A stretch of DNA of 6,476 nt, taken from NCBI GenBank assembly GCA_016839875.1, contig JAEOTK010000071.1, positions 1 to 6,476 on the forward strand. The letters run 5' to 3'. Origin of the DNA: Candidatus Heimdallarchaeota archaeon. Its GTDB lineage: Archaea; Asgardarchaeota; Heimdallarchaeia; Heimdallarchaeales; Heimdallarchaeaceae. The notes below the pieces were generated by a model that did not search any database, was not told where the DNA came from, and worked only from the letters and a program-made list of their open reading frames with translations. Position 1 is the stretch's first letter. Every line of letters begins with the position of its first letter. A program made the position numbers and the translations under genes. Positions 1 through 6,013 of this stretch are shown here, one piece after another.

Positions 1-579
1 AAAATGCAGTGTATTCAATGCATAAGATTCCTTATCACCTAATTCATCTGCAAGTTTAACAGCCTGACCGAACACGACAGACGCATCCTTTGGATCAAAT
101 TGTAATAGATTCAAACCAAATGGAGTGAGATTCTCCAGATGCAGTTCTTTATCTCCAGATTTTCGAGCCTCACTAACTGACAGAAGGTAGAACTCTGTTG
201 CTTCTTTGTGATTACCTTGAGAACTAAGCAATTTTCCAATGTAAGTCGCAATTTTTGCTGTTATGTGATGAGCATCAAGCATTTTACTTTCATTAAGAAG
301 TTCAGTTAGTTCTCGAAGGGCTGTTTCAGTATCTTCAGACTGAAGTCTTTCAATTGTTTCATTATATTTGCGCTCTAGAACCTCAATCTCGTCTTCAATT
401 TGTTCTCCATAAGTGATTATTACATCTCCTTCACTCAAACCTGCTTCTTGTTCTTCAGGTATCTCTTCCAGACCTGCCATATCACTGAACTCTTCCATTT
501 CAATGGGAACAGATTCCAAATCGTCTAAATCCTCATACTCCTCCTCAATTTCCTCAAATTCTTCTTTCTCTTCCATCAT
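1..579 (-). CDS. Acidic TPR-like repeat protein, N-terminal part (C-terminus beyond window edge)
   Basis: The minus strand is open without a stop from the ATG at 579 to the window edge, giving 193 residues of an incomplete protein. The first 50 or so residues are very rich in Glu and Asp and look disordered. Residues about 60-95 are predicted helical and possibly coiled coil. From about residue 100 onward, helix pairs have TPR-like spacing: AKIATYIGKLLSSQGNHKEA, then FYLLSVSEARKSGD, then a second unit ending VVFGQAVKLADELGDKES. TPR units of this type form protein-binding solenoids; no catalytic motif is seen. There is no signal peptide or membrane segment, so it is probably cytoplasmic. Two ATGs are adjacent (579 and 576), and an in-frame stop at 591-589 rules out a longer start. 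It lies downstream of the solute-binding protein gene but seems to have its own promoter. The partner is unknown. Confidence 0.8.
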   Translation of the reverse strand, partial: MMEEKEEFEEIEEEYEDLDDLESVPIEMEEFSDMAGLEEIPEEQEAGLSEGDVIITYGEQIEDEIEVLERKYNETIERLQSEDTETALRELTELLNESKMLDAHHITAKIATYIGKLLSSQGNHKEATEFYLLSVSEARKSGDKELHLENLTPFGLNLLQFDPKDASVVFGQAVKLADELGDKESYALNTLHF

Positions 580-620
580 CAAACAAACCTACTATCAATA
601 TTTAATTGGTCATCCATCAT

Positions 621-634
621 TATTATATTTATCT
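621..634 (-). promoter_or_regulatory. Likely TATA box of the TPR-like gene
   Basis: On the minus strand this reads as an A/T-only stretch (ATAAATATAATA) about 42-55 bases before the ATG at 579. With the usual archaeal TATA-to-start distance of about 25 bases, transcription would begin near 600 and leave a leader of about 20 bases. In AT-rich DNA such boxes also occur by chance. Confidence 0.35.
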
Positions 635-641
635 CTGAAAT

Positions 642-659
642 AAAGAAAAAAGGGAAGAA
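642..659 (-). terminator. T-rich terminator after the solute-binding protein gene
   Basis: Directly after the stop codon at 662-664, the minus strand reads TTCTTCCCTTTTTTCTTTA. The oligo-T run has no stem-loop before it, which is the form of intrinsic archaeal terminators. It lies before the TATA-like box of the next gene, so the two genes are probably separate transcripts. Confidence 0.5.
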
Positions 660-661
660 TA

Positions 662-2890
662 TTACTTCTTCATTCTTCTTCTGTAAACTATTGCTATTAC
701 GGGTATAATTAGTAGAAAAGTTAAGGGATAAGGTGAAAGACTTGTATCTCCGAATTTTTCCCCTACTCTAAAGCTCTCTGTTATGCTTGTCCAAGTATCT
801 CCATTAGCATCAGTAAAAACAAAATAAAATTCTATATACTCATCTTTCTCATGATTACCTCCTATATCAAAGGAGAAGTAGTTTTCAGAAATATTCTCCA
901 TTGCTCCATTTTGCCAAGTATACAGGTTACCTCTATAATGTATATTTACAGTAGTTACTCCAGGTCCAGTTGGAAAACCAACTGTGACAATCTTATTTGC
1001 ACTAGCTGATTTGGTATTTTTTACAGCAAGATCATAACTTGGTACAGCTAAAGCAGCATCTAACCATTCTTTTGCCAAATCAAGATTTCTTGGGTATTTT
1101 ATGATATCATCATAATAGTAATAACCCATATATGGATTCATAACACTATCCGAAATAATAGCTTCACCGAAGTTATAGATTTCATTGATTTCAGTTCTAT
1201 TGATTGCATAGCTAATAGCTTTTCTGACTGCAGCAGCTTTAGAATATTCTTCTTTTCCCTCTTCTGTGAGGTAAATATAGTTATCATATCCTCCAATGAA
1301 ACTATTTTCCAAATTAAAGGCTAGGAAATTTAGATAGTTGAGTGTAGTATTATAAACAGTGAATTTCGAATCGTTTTCCATTAATAGTCTGTCAGATCTA
1401 AATTGACTAAGAGAATCGAAAATCTCTAAATCCCCATCTTTAAATTTGCTGAATTCAGAGGATTGATCCGGTATGACATGAATTGTAAAAGTATCTACAA
1501 AAGAGGATGTGGGAGAATAACCATCATATCCATAACCAAACCAAAATGGACTTTTAGTAAGAATAGTTCTTGAATTTTTAATATAATAATCAAGCATCAT
1601 TTTTCCGCAGCTAAAAGCAGATTCTTCGAATGATTTCCATTGAGGGGTATTTATTATATTTGAATGCAATCCCCAGCACTTAATTCCACCTGATGTATAA
1701 CTAATAGTAGAATCAGTAGAATTGAGAAAGAATTCAGGAAGAATACCTATAGAAAGACCTTTCCAAAAATCAACGAATGGCTCACGCCCTATAGTTCCTA
1801 CATCTCCGTCAAACATCATATGCAAGGATAAAGGATTGCCACCATCTTCATAACAACTGCTCAACCACGTATACTCACCAGCATGATCACTCACTTCTGG
1901 ATTTGCATAAGATAAAAGAGTAAACACAACATCTTTGGCGGTGATTTGTTGATTATTTCCATTACTATATTCATCACTCTTGAGTCCTCTCATGAGTGAC
2001 CCATCTGGTATAGTATCCAGTGGAGATGAACCTCCAGTTCTCTCTGTAACATTATATGATGGATTCCAGTAAATATTATCCCTCAAATAGAATTTATAGT
2101 GAGTATCACTGATTTTTTCCCAATTGTTAATCAAACCAGTTTTTAATGGGACATGATCAGGACTCAATTGAACAATAGGTTCAGAGATTAAATCAAAAAT
2201 CTTCATAGAAGGGGAATCATCTGCTAATAATGGATTAAAATATCTCCACATTGCATCAGCTTCATTCCATACATTCAAATCATTTTGACCTTCATGGGTA
2301 CCACTATAACTCATGTAAGGTAAGCAATTAGTAATTCCCCAACTAGCATTATAATCTCTTACTGTTTCCCATGTGACACCATAATGCAAAGGAGAATAGA
2401 AAGGTAACATCGGTATTATACGATCCATAACTAACTGTTGCCAATCATAATAATGTTGCTTACGAACTTCCAAATCACCTATTGTAGTTCCCTCTTCCAG
2501 CATCTGCTCATTTTGATCGCAATAAGGAAAAGTTTGTTTAATACCAAAGATATTCAGATTTCCATCCTCGGAAAACAGATTTGAACGATCTGGGCTCAAT
2601 CCACCAGATAGTCCAAGGAATAGAAGCTCATACTCTCTTAGCATAATATCACTTACAAGAGTCGACCATTCCTTTACTTGAACAGTTACATCAATTCCTA
2701 TATCTTCTAGATAAGAAGCGATAGATGAACAATAATCAATAAAAGAACTACCTCCTGTGACTTTTAATGTTAACTCAGCTACTGTATCATCTGAATCAGA
2801 ATTTACTCTTAGTGACAGTGAGTTTGTTATTACTAACATCATTAAAGAAACAACCATAAATGAAAACAAAATTCTCTTTTTATTCACCAT
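662..2890 (-). CDS. Membrane-anchored family 5 ABC solute-binding protein, apparently circularly permuted
   Basis: Predicted extracellular binding protein of the SBP_bac_5 (oligopeptide/dipeptide/nickel) class; ligand unknown. Residue numbers count from an upstream ATG at 2902. Residues 5-35 are a signal peptide (MVNKKR, then a hydrophobic stretch) without a lipobox Cys. Family segments seen: EPIV and NNW with FYLRDNIYW at 241-279, QQITAKDVVFTLLSY at 318-332, the SCGKMMLDYYI region at 431-441, LNYLNFLAFNL at 521-531, VRKAISYAINR at 559-569, and LDLAKEWLDAA at 607-617. The segment that normally follows (LTLKVTGG, YLEDIGIDVTV, then IIPMLPFYSP) instead sits at 44-171, before the others. Residues about 636-713 look like an Ig-like beta domain; 723-740 is a membrane anchor followed by RRRMKK. 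Six Cys and several N-glycosylation sequons fit an outside location. I chose the ATG at 2890 because GGTGAT lies four bases before it; 2902 would add four residues. No permease or ATPase gene is adjacent. Confidence 0.87.
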   Translation of the reverse strand: MVNKKRILFSFMVVSLMMLVITNSLSLRVNSDSDDTVAELTLKVTGGSSFIDYCSSIASYLEDIGIDVTVQVKEWSTLVSDIMLREYELLFLGLSGGLSPDRSNLFSEDGNLNIFGIKQTFPYCDQNEQMLEEGTTIGDLEVRKQHYYDWQQLVMDRIIPMLPFYSPLHYGVTWETVRDYNASWGITNCLPYMSYSGTHEGQNDLNVWNEADAMWRYFNPLLADDSPSMKIFDLISEPIVQLSPDHVPLKTGLINNWEKISDTHYKFYLRDNIYWNPSYNVTERTGGSSPLDTIPDGSLMRGLKSDEYSNGNNQQITAKDVVFTLLSYANPEVSDHAGEYTWLSSCYEDGGNPLSLHMMFDGDVGTIGREPFVDFWKGLSIGILPEFFLNSTDSTISYTSGGIKCWGLHSNIINTPQWKSFEESAFSCGKMMLDYYIKNSRTILTKSPFWFGYGYDGYSPTSSFVDTFTIHVIPDQSSEFSKFKDGDLEIFDSLSQFRSDRLLMENDSKFTVYNTTLNYLNFLAFNLENSFIGGYDNYIYLTEEGKEEYSKAAAVRKAISYAINRTEINEIYNFGEAIISDSVMNPYMGYYYYDDIIKYPRNLDLAKEWLDAALAVPSYDLAVKNTKSASANKIVTVGFPTGPGVTTVNIHYRGNLYTWQNGAMENISENYFSFDIGGNHEKDEYIEFYFVFTDANGDTWTSITESFRVGEKFGDTSLSPYPLTFLLIIPVIAIVYRRRMKK

Positions 2891-2893
2891 TAT

Positions 2894-2899
2894 AATCAC
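2894..2899 (-). promoter_or_regulatory. Ribosome binding site deciding the solute-binding protein start
   Basis: The minus strand reads GGTGAT, four bases before the ATG at 2890. This matches six bases of the complement of the archaeal 16S rRNA 3' end (GGAGGTGATC). The alternative ATG at 2902 overlaps this site and has no such motif before it. Confidence 0.5.
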
Positions 2900-2928
2900 C
2901 ATTAAACAAATATGTCAACTATTTGCAT

Positions 2929-2947
2929 GATTTTTATATTTTTCCTA
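2929..2947 (-). promoter_or_regulatory. TATA box with purine-rich BRE before the solute-binding protein gene
   Basis: The minus strand reads AGGAAAAATATAAAAATC, a good archaeal BRE plus TATA arrangement. A start about 25 bases downstream would fall near 2910, leaving a leader of about 8 or 20 bases depending on which ATG is used. It lies between the PH-like gene and the solute-binding protein gene, so the latter need not depend on read-through. Confidence 0.5.
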
Positions 2948-2983
2948 AAAATGTCAGAAATGGTGAAAACAAGTATTCCAGTT

Positions 2984-3370
2984 CTACATTCTTAAGATTG
3001 TTTGATTTAGAACATTTAACCAACTATCTAAATCTCGAACTAACCATGCTAAAGAATCGTTCTCTCCTAACTCATTTTTATAGATAACTTTCAACAAAGG
3101 TCTAGATTTTGTTTTTTTAAGATGCCATTTGACTGTTTCAATCTTTGATATAGATTTAAGAGGAACATTAAATTGTCGTTTTGGTGCATACATTTCAAAG
3201 TATAACTCATCTTTAGTTAGTACAATTAAACCATTCCCTCTAACTTGCTTAACTCCTTTTGATTCTTGTCCAAAGAAATTTGCAAAAGAAGATCGCATTA
3301 TAATTTCCTTTCCTTCAAAATTCTTTAAAATCTCTTTATCTTTTTTATGAAACCATCTTCTTAAAGGCAT
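2984..3370 (-). CDS. Small PH/GRAM-like domain protein
   Basis: A 128-residue protein that appears to be a single PH-superfamily domain of the bacterial PH/GRAM kind. Visible pattern: a basic N-terminus (MPLRRWFHKKDKE), a first strand near 21-27, then GNGLIVLTKDELYFEMYAP at 45-63, FNVPLKSISKIETV at 67-80, RPLLKVIYKNE at 90-100, SLAWLVRD at 106-113 and a closing amphipathic helix at 114-126. The GxGxLxLT...LxF...PLxxIxxIE order is typical of these domains, which bind lipids or proteins at membranes; the ligand here cannot be told. There is no signal peptide or membrane span, so it is probably cytoplasmic or peripheral to the membrane. It starts at the ATG at 3370, 164 bases from the divergent SatD-like gene, and lies upstream of the solute-binding protein gene in the same direction. 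Functional links to either neighbour are unproven. Confidence 0.75.
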   Translation of the reverse strand: MPLRRWFHKKDKEILKNFEGKEIIMRSSFANFFGQESKGVKQVRGNGLIVLTKDELYFEMYAPKRQFNVPLKSISKIETVKWHLKKTKSRPLLKVIYKNELGENDSLAWLVRDLDSWLNVLNQTILRM

Positions 3371-3397
3371 AAAATCTCAAGATTTATTCAATCTAGC

Positions 3398-3411
3398 GTT
3401 ATAAAAATATT
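3398..3411 (-). promoter_or_regulatory. Likely TATA box of the PH-like gene
   Basis: The minus strand reads ATATTTTTATAACG, about 30-40 bases before the ATG at 3370. Transcription would then start near 3380 with a short leader. The sequence is AT-rich, so the assignment is moderate. Confidence 0.4.
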
Positions 3412-3456
3412 GTCAATCACTTTGAATATCGTAAGGAAGAATTAAAAAAACACATA

Positions 3457-3508
3457 AATACAACCATATTTACCTGTATTAGTAATTACATATTAATAGA
3501 TATGTATT
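3457..3508 (+). promoter_or_regulatory. Symmetric array of TACA/TGTA half-sites, candidate operator of the satD-like operon
   Basis: Four half-sites occur at 3459 (TACA), 3475 (TGTA), 3487 (TACA) and 3503 (TGTA). Both pairs have the same form, TACA-N12-TGTA, start 28 bases apart, and extend to AWTACA...TGTATT. The second pair contains a 7-6-7 inverted repeat (TACATAT, TAATAG, ATATGTA; 3487-3506) that abuts the TATA-like box. This is what a dimeric helix-turn-helix repressor site would look like; which protein binds is unknown. The SatD-like protein itself is one candidate. Confidence 0.4.
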
Positions 3509-3513
3509 TATAT
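3507..3513 (+). promoter_or_regulatory. TATA box of the satD-like operon, suggesting a leaderless mRNA
   Basis: TTTATAT lies 22-28 bases before the ATG at 3535. At the usual archaeal spacing transcription would begin at or within a few bases of that ATG, a leaderless arrangement. It also means the earlier ATG at 3502 would not be on the transcript. A second A/T-rich stretch at about 3490-3499 could be an alternative. Confidence 0.45.
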
Positions 3514-3534
3514 CTGGTGGAGAAAACTTGTACA

Positions 3535-4149
3535 ATGGCTCGTGATTTTGTAGTGATCAGAGGTGATGTTGTATCATCTAGATTCATTGAAGAAAAAGAG
3601 AACTTCTGGAAGCATATTGATAGTGTAATAGATGAAATGAACAGGAAATATAGAAAGATATTACTCTATTCATTTGAAATTGTTAAAGGTGATGAGTTTA
3701 CCAGCGTTTGCAGATCAGTTCCAGAAGCATTTATGATCTCACAGATACTAATTGAAAAGATGTTACCGCATATGATTAGGCTAGTAATATCTGCTGGAGA
3801 ATTAGATCAAGGGAGGATAACTGATAATCTGAATGAACTTGATGGAGAAGTATTTTGGAAAGCATCAAAAGCAATTGAAATACTGAAGAGTCAGAAGAGG
3901 TTATTCAGATTTGAAATAAATGATGGATATAATGATGTCATATCTTCGCTTGGGAATTTAATTCTGGAATTGAAATATGAATGGACAAGTCGAGAGAGGG
4001 AAATAATCGAACTTTACAAAGCGTATAATAATCAAATCAAAGTAGCAAAAAAACTCAAAATTTCACAGCAGTCAGTTTCGGATGGATTGAGAAGAGCGAA
4101 ATTCAAACTAATCAAAGAAGCAGAGAAATCTCTGATAGAATTTATATAA
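3535..4149 (+). CDS. SatD-family protein with C-terminal helix-turn-helix
   Basis: A 204-residue soluble protein resembling the SatD family, named from a Streptococcus stress/secretion locus and of unclear biochemical role. The N-terminal domain has FVVIRGDVVSSR (5-16), a long helix, then the EIVKGDEF motif (48-55), PEAF (63-66), the strand IRLVISAGEL (81-90) and DGEVFWKASKAIEIL (103-117), matching the family's G-x-x-F-x-x-A-x-x-A helix. Residues 150-198 form a sigma-region-4-like helix-turn-helix: WTSREREIIELY, then KVAKKLKISQQSVSDGLRRA. I chose the ATG at 3535, not that at 3502, because family members begin just before the GD-x-x-x-SR motif and the TATA-like box lies about 25 bases before 3535. 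It heads an operon with the DUF3307-like gene, 21 bases downstream. The Asp11 plus GDEF pattern is like a GGDEF/cyclase palm fold, which is inference. The combination suggests a sensor or regulator, possibly autoregulated. Confidence 0.72.
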   Translation: MARDFVVIRGDVVSSRFIEEKENFWKHIDSVIDEMNRKYRKILLYSFEIVKGDEFTSVCRSVPEAFMISQILIEKMLPHMIRLVISAGELDQGRITDNLNELDGEVFWKASKAIEILKSQKRLFRFEINDGYNDVISSLGNLILELKYEWTSREREIIELYKAYNNQIKVAKKLKISQQSVSDGLRRAKFKLIKEAEKSLIEFI

Positions 4150-4170
4150 TACTAAGAAGTAATATACGCT

Positions 4171-4608
4171 ATGGCTGCCCCTCCTTGGTTATGGGATGTT
4201 TTGATTATTTTAGGAGGAATTACAATAATTATGTTGGCAAGTAATTTCTCGGTTAGATTAGTTGAATGGTACATTGATACAAGGTGCAAGAAACTATTAA
4301 CGGATGAAGAAATCAAAGAAGCTGAGAAGAAGAAAGAAACGAAGGAAGAAAGATGTAGAAGAAAGAAAATCGGTTTCATAATTGGTAGATGCGAAAATAT
4401 TCTCATCCTTACATTCATTCTGCTAAATGAAGTAACAGCTTTAATGATCATCATAGGTGTCAAAGGACTAGTAAGAAGAGAAGATATAGAGAGAAAACCA
4501 GGTTACTATCTTGTTGGAACATTGCTAAATGTCACAGTTTCAATTCTTCTAAGTATATTAGTCAAAGTTCTATTAATGAAATATGGAATAGTCTATAGTT
4601 CTGCTTAG
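4171..4608 (+). CDS. Short membrane protein resembling the C-terminal half of DUF3307 proteins
   Basis: A 145-residue integral membrane protein of unknown function. It has a membrane segment at about 8-27, a highly charged linker at 36-66 (rich in Lys and Glu), and two further membrane segments at about 75-98 and 112-136. The region 67-126 matches what is usual near the C-terminus of DUF3307 proteins: G-x-x-I-G-x-x-E (68-75), then LILTFILLNEVTALMIIIG, VKGLVRREDI, and YYLVGTLLN. Bacterial DUF3307 proteins are usually longer (I recall over 200 residues) and begin with a different hydrophobic domain that is not seen here. The assignment is supported by position: in bacteria DUF3307 genes are often beside satD genes, as here. 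The 21-base gap suggests one transcript; no clear Shine-Dalgarno site precedes the ATG. A general three-span membrane protein is the fallback reading. Confidence 0.65.
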   Translation: MAAPPWLWDVLIILGGITIIMLASNFSVRLVEWYIDTRCKKLLTDEEIKEAEKKKETKEERCRRKKIGFIIGRCENILILTFILLNEVTALMIIIGVKGLVRREDIERKPGYYLVGTLLNVTVSILLSILVKVLLMKYGIVYSSA

Positions 4609-4610
4609 AA

Positions 4611-4643
4611 TTCCTTTTTCCTTATTCTTTCTTTAGTTTTTTT
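4611..4643 (+). terminator. T-rich tract after the satD-like operon, overlapping the MFS gene end
   Basis: After the TAG at 4606-4608 the plus strand has TTCCTTTTTCC and then a T-rich run ending in seven T at 4637-4643. It extends into the 3' end of the convergent MFS gene, whose stop is only 13 bases away. The minus strand has no matching T run, so MFS transcripts may continue antisense into the DUF3307-like gene. Confidence 0.4.
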
Positions 4644-5944
4644 CCTGGAAAATCCTTTACTTCCTTCAATAGAAGAAATGGAAAACTCAACAAGAATCTA
4701 CCACAAGTAACAAAAGCCAGTGCAATTGTGAGAGCAAATGCTTGAGTATACCAATTTTCTAGAATCTGCACGAAGTATCCTCCAAATAAAGTTCCGAAGA
4801 AATAGGAGACACCTGTTACTAAACTCAGAAATCCAATATATAGTCCGCTGCTTTTAGCAGGAACTATATCAAGAATATATGCGTTTACTCCAGCCATACC
4901 AAAACTGAAGACACTTGCAATACAAAAGTGAATTATGTAAAGATGCCAGATTTGTGAAGCTAAGAGATAGCCAAGAGGGAAGAGAAATAGGATAAAGCGG
5001 TTAAGGAAAATGAGTTTAGTTCGTCCAAAACGATCTGCAACTCTAGCACCAAGTAAAACAAAAAGAAGTGAAGTAATTGCAAAGATAATTTCAAGGTAAG
5101 CAATTTGCATAGGTGTTGCATTGAGAATATTCACTTGCTTTATACTGAATAAAGGCCAAGAAAAGGTCCAGATGAGACCGTAAAGTGAATAGAGAATAAC
5201 GAATTTTCTGAAAGGTCTATTGTTATAAACCTCTTTGATGCTTTCCTTAAGAGTCTTTTCTGTTTTATCGATTTCAACCCCCTCCTTAAGAAGTGGTTCC
5301 TCAACTTTTCTGAAAGGAATAACAGCAAGAAGGGAGATAAACACTCCAACCCCTACAGGAATCAGAATATATTTTTGATAATCAATATTTTCTCCAAATG
5401 CAAATGTCAATACAATTCCTGTAAAAATAGTAGCTATCATACTACCAAAAGAACCAAACCAAGTGACTCTACCTGTAAGCTTTCCTCTTACTTCAGCTGG
5501 AAAGAGTTCATTTTGCAATGATATCCAAGCTGGATTACCAAAACTGAGTAGAATGTTAACTATTGCTGAAATTAGTATAATAAACGCAGGAGCTTGAACC
5601 CAATAAAGAAAAGCATAAGGAATTATCCAAGTGACAGTAGAGATTACAATAAAGGGAATCCTTCTTCTCATCATATCTGAAATACGACCGAAGATTGGAT
5701 CAAGAAATTGCCTAAGCAGATTAGTAACAGCTTGTATCCAACCTAGAATTCCAGCTGATGCACCCATAGTTAAAGCTATGAATGATACAAAAGGATTGAT
5801 TAAACCATTTGATGTGCTAACTGCAAGAGATCTAGAATAGATAGCAATGGCTTCCTCTTTCTTTATTTTGAACTTCTTCTTTTTGACAGAATCATCTGGA
5901 ATAACAAGCTCTGATGGATCTATCCTAATCCCTGTATCAGTCAT
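4622..5944 (-). CDS. Major facilitator superfamily (MFS) transporter
   Basis: A 440-residue polytopic membrane protein with about 12 hydrophobic segments in two halves, the standard MFS size. Signature loops are present in both halves: DPIFGRISDMMRRR at 82-95 (between segments 2 and 3) and GARVADRFGRTKL at 299-311 (between segments 8 and 9). A conserved-looking NPAWISLQNELFPAEVRGK stretch lies at 137-155. A charged cytoplasmic loop at about 212-247 joins the halves. The N-terminal 35 residues are hydrophilic with a Lys cluster (KKKKFKIKKEE). The family moves small solutes by secondary transport; neither substrate nor direction can be read from the sequence. I chose the ATG at 5944; a GTG at 5971 would add nine residues, but neither has a visible Shine-Dalgarno site. 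It lies 69 bases after the hydrolase-like gene in the same direction, so the two may share a transcript. Confidence 0.88.
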   Translation of the reverse strand: MTDTGIRIDPSELVIPDDSVKKKKFKIKKEEAIAIYSRSLAVSTSNGLINPFVSFIALTMGASAGILGWIQAVTNLLRQFLDPIFGRISDMMRRRIPFIVISTVTWIIPYAFLYWVQAPAFIILISAIVNILLSFGNPAWISLQNELFPAEVRGKLTGRVTWFGSFGSMIATIFTGIVLTFAFGENIDYQKYILIPVGVGVFISLLAVIPFRKVEEPLLKEGVEIDKTEKTLKESIKEVYNNRPFRKFVILYSLYGLIWTFSWPLFSIKQVNILNATPMQIAYLEIIFAITSLLFVLLGARVADRFGRTKLIFLNRFILFLFPLGYLLASQIWHLYIIHFCIASVFSFGMAGVNAYILDIVPAKSSGLYIGFLSLVTGVSYFFGTLFGGYFVQILENWYTQAFALTIALAFVTCGRFLLSFPFLLLKEVKDFPGKKLKKE

Positions 5945-6013
5945 GAATAAGGGAGATTTAAAGAGATACACAAAAAGTTTACGTTAGAGTTATGGGGAAG
6001 TATTCAAGTTCTT

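Noticed and set aside
579..620. A 13-codon minus-strand reading frame whose TGA overlaps the ATG of the TPR-like gene (TGATG), as in a coupled leader peptide
   Set aside because: The likely TATA box lies immediately before it, so transcription would probably begin inside this frame; it has no ribosome binding site and is short enough to be chance.
413..643. Plus-strand reading frame of 76 codons, rich in Ser
   Set aside because: It is antisense to the acidic start of the TPR-like gene: the Ser run is the reverse of Glu codons. No family resemblance.
3129..3350. Plus-strand reading frame of 73 codons
   Set aside because: Lies wholly antisense to the PH-like gene, which has a clear domain pattern and promoter.
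3502..3534. The ATG at 3502 as the start of the SatD-like protein
   Set aside because: It would overlap the inverted repeat and TATA-like box, and adds 11 residues that family members do not normally have before the GD-x-x-x-SR motif.
4152..4463. Minus-strand reading frame of 103 codons
   Set aside because: Antisense to the DUF3307-like gene; its hydrophobic and Ser-rich stretches mirror the membrane segments and Lys/Glu linker of that gene.
5140..5840. Two 69-codon reading frames, one on each strand, inside the MFS gene
   Set aside because: Both overlap the continuous MFS coding frame and show no start signals or family features of their own.
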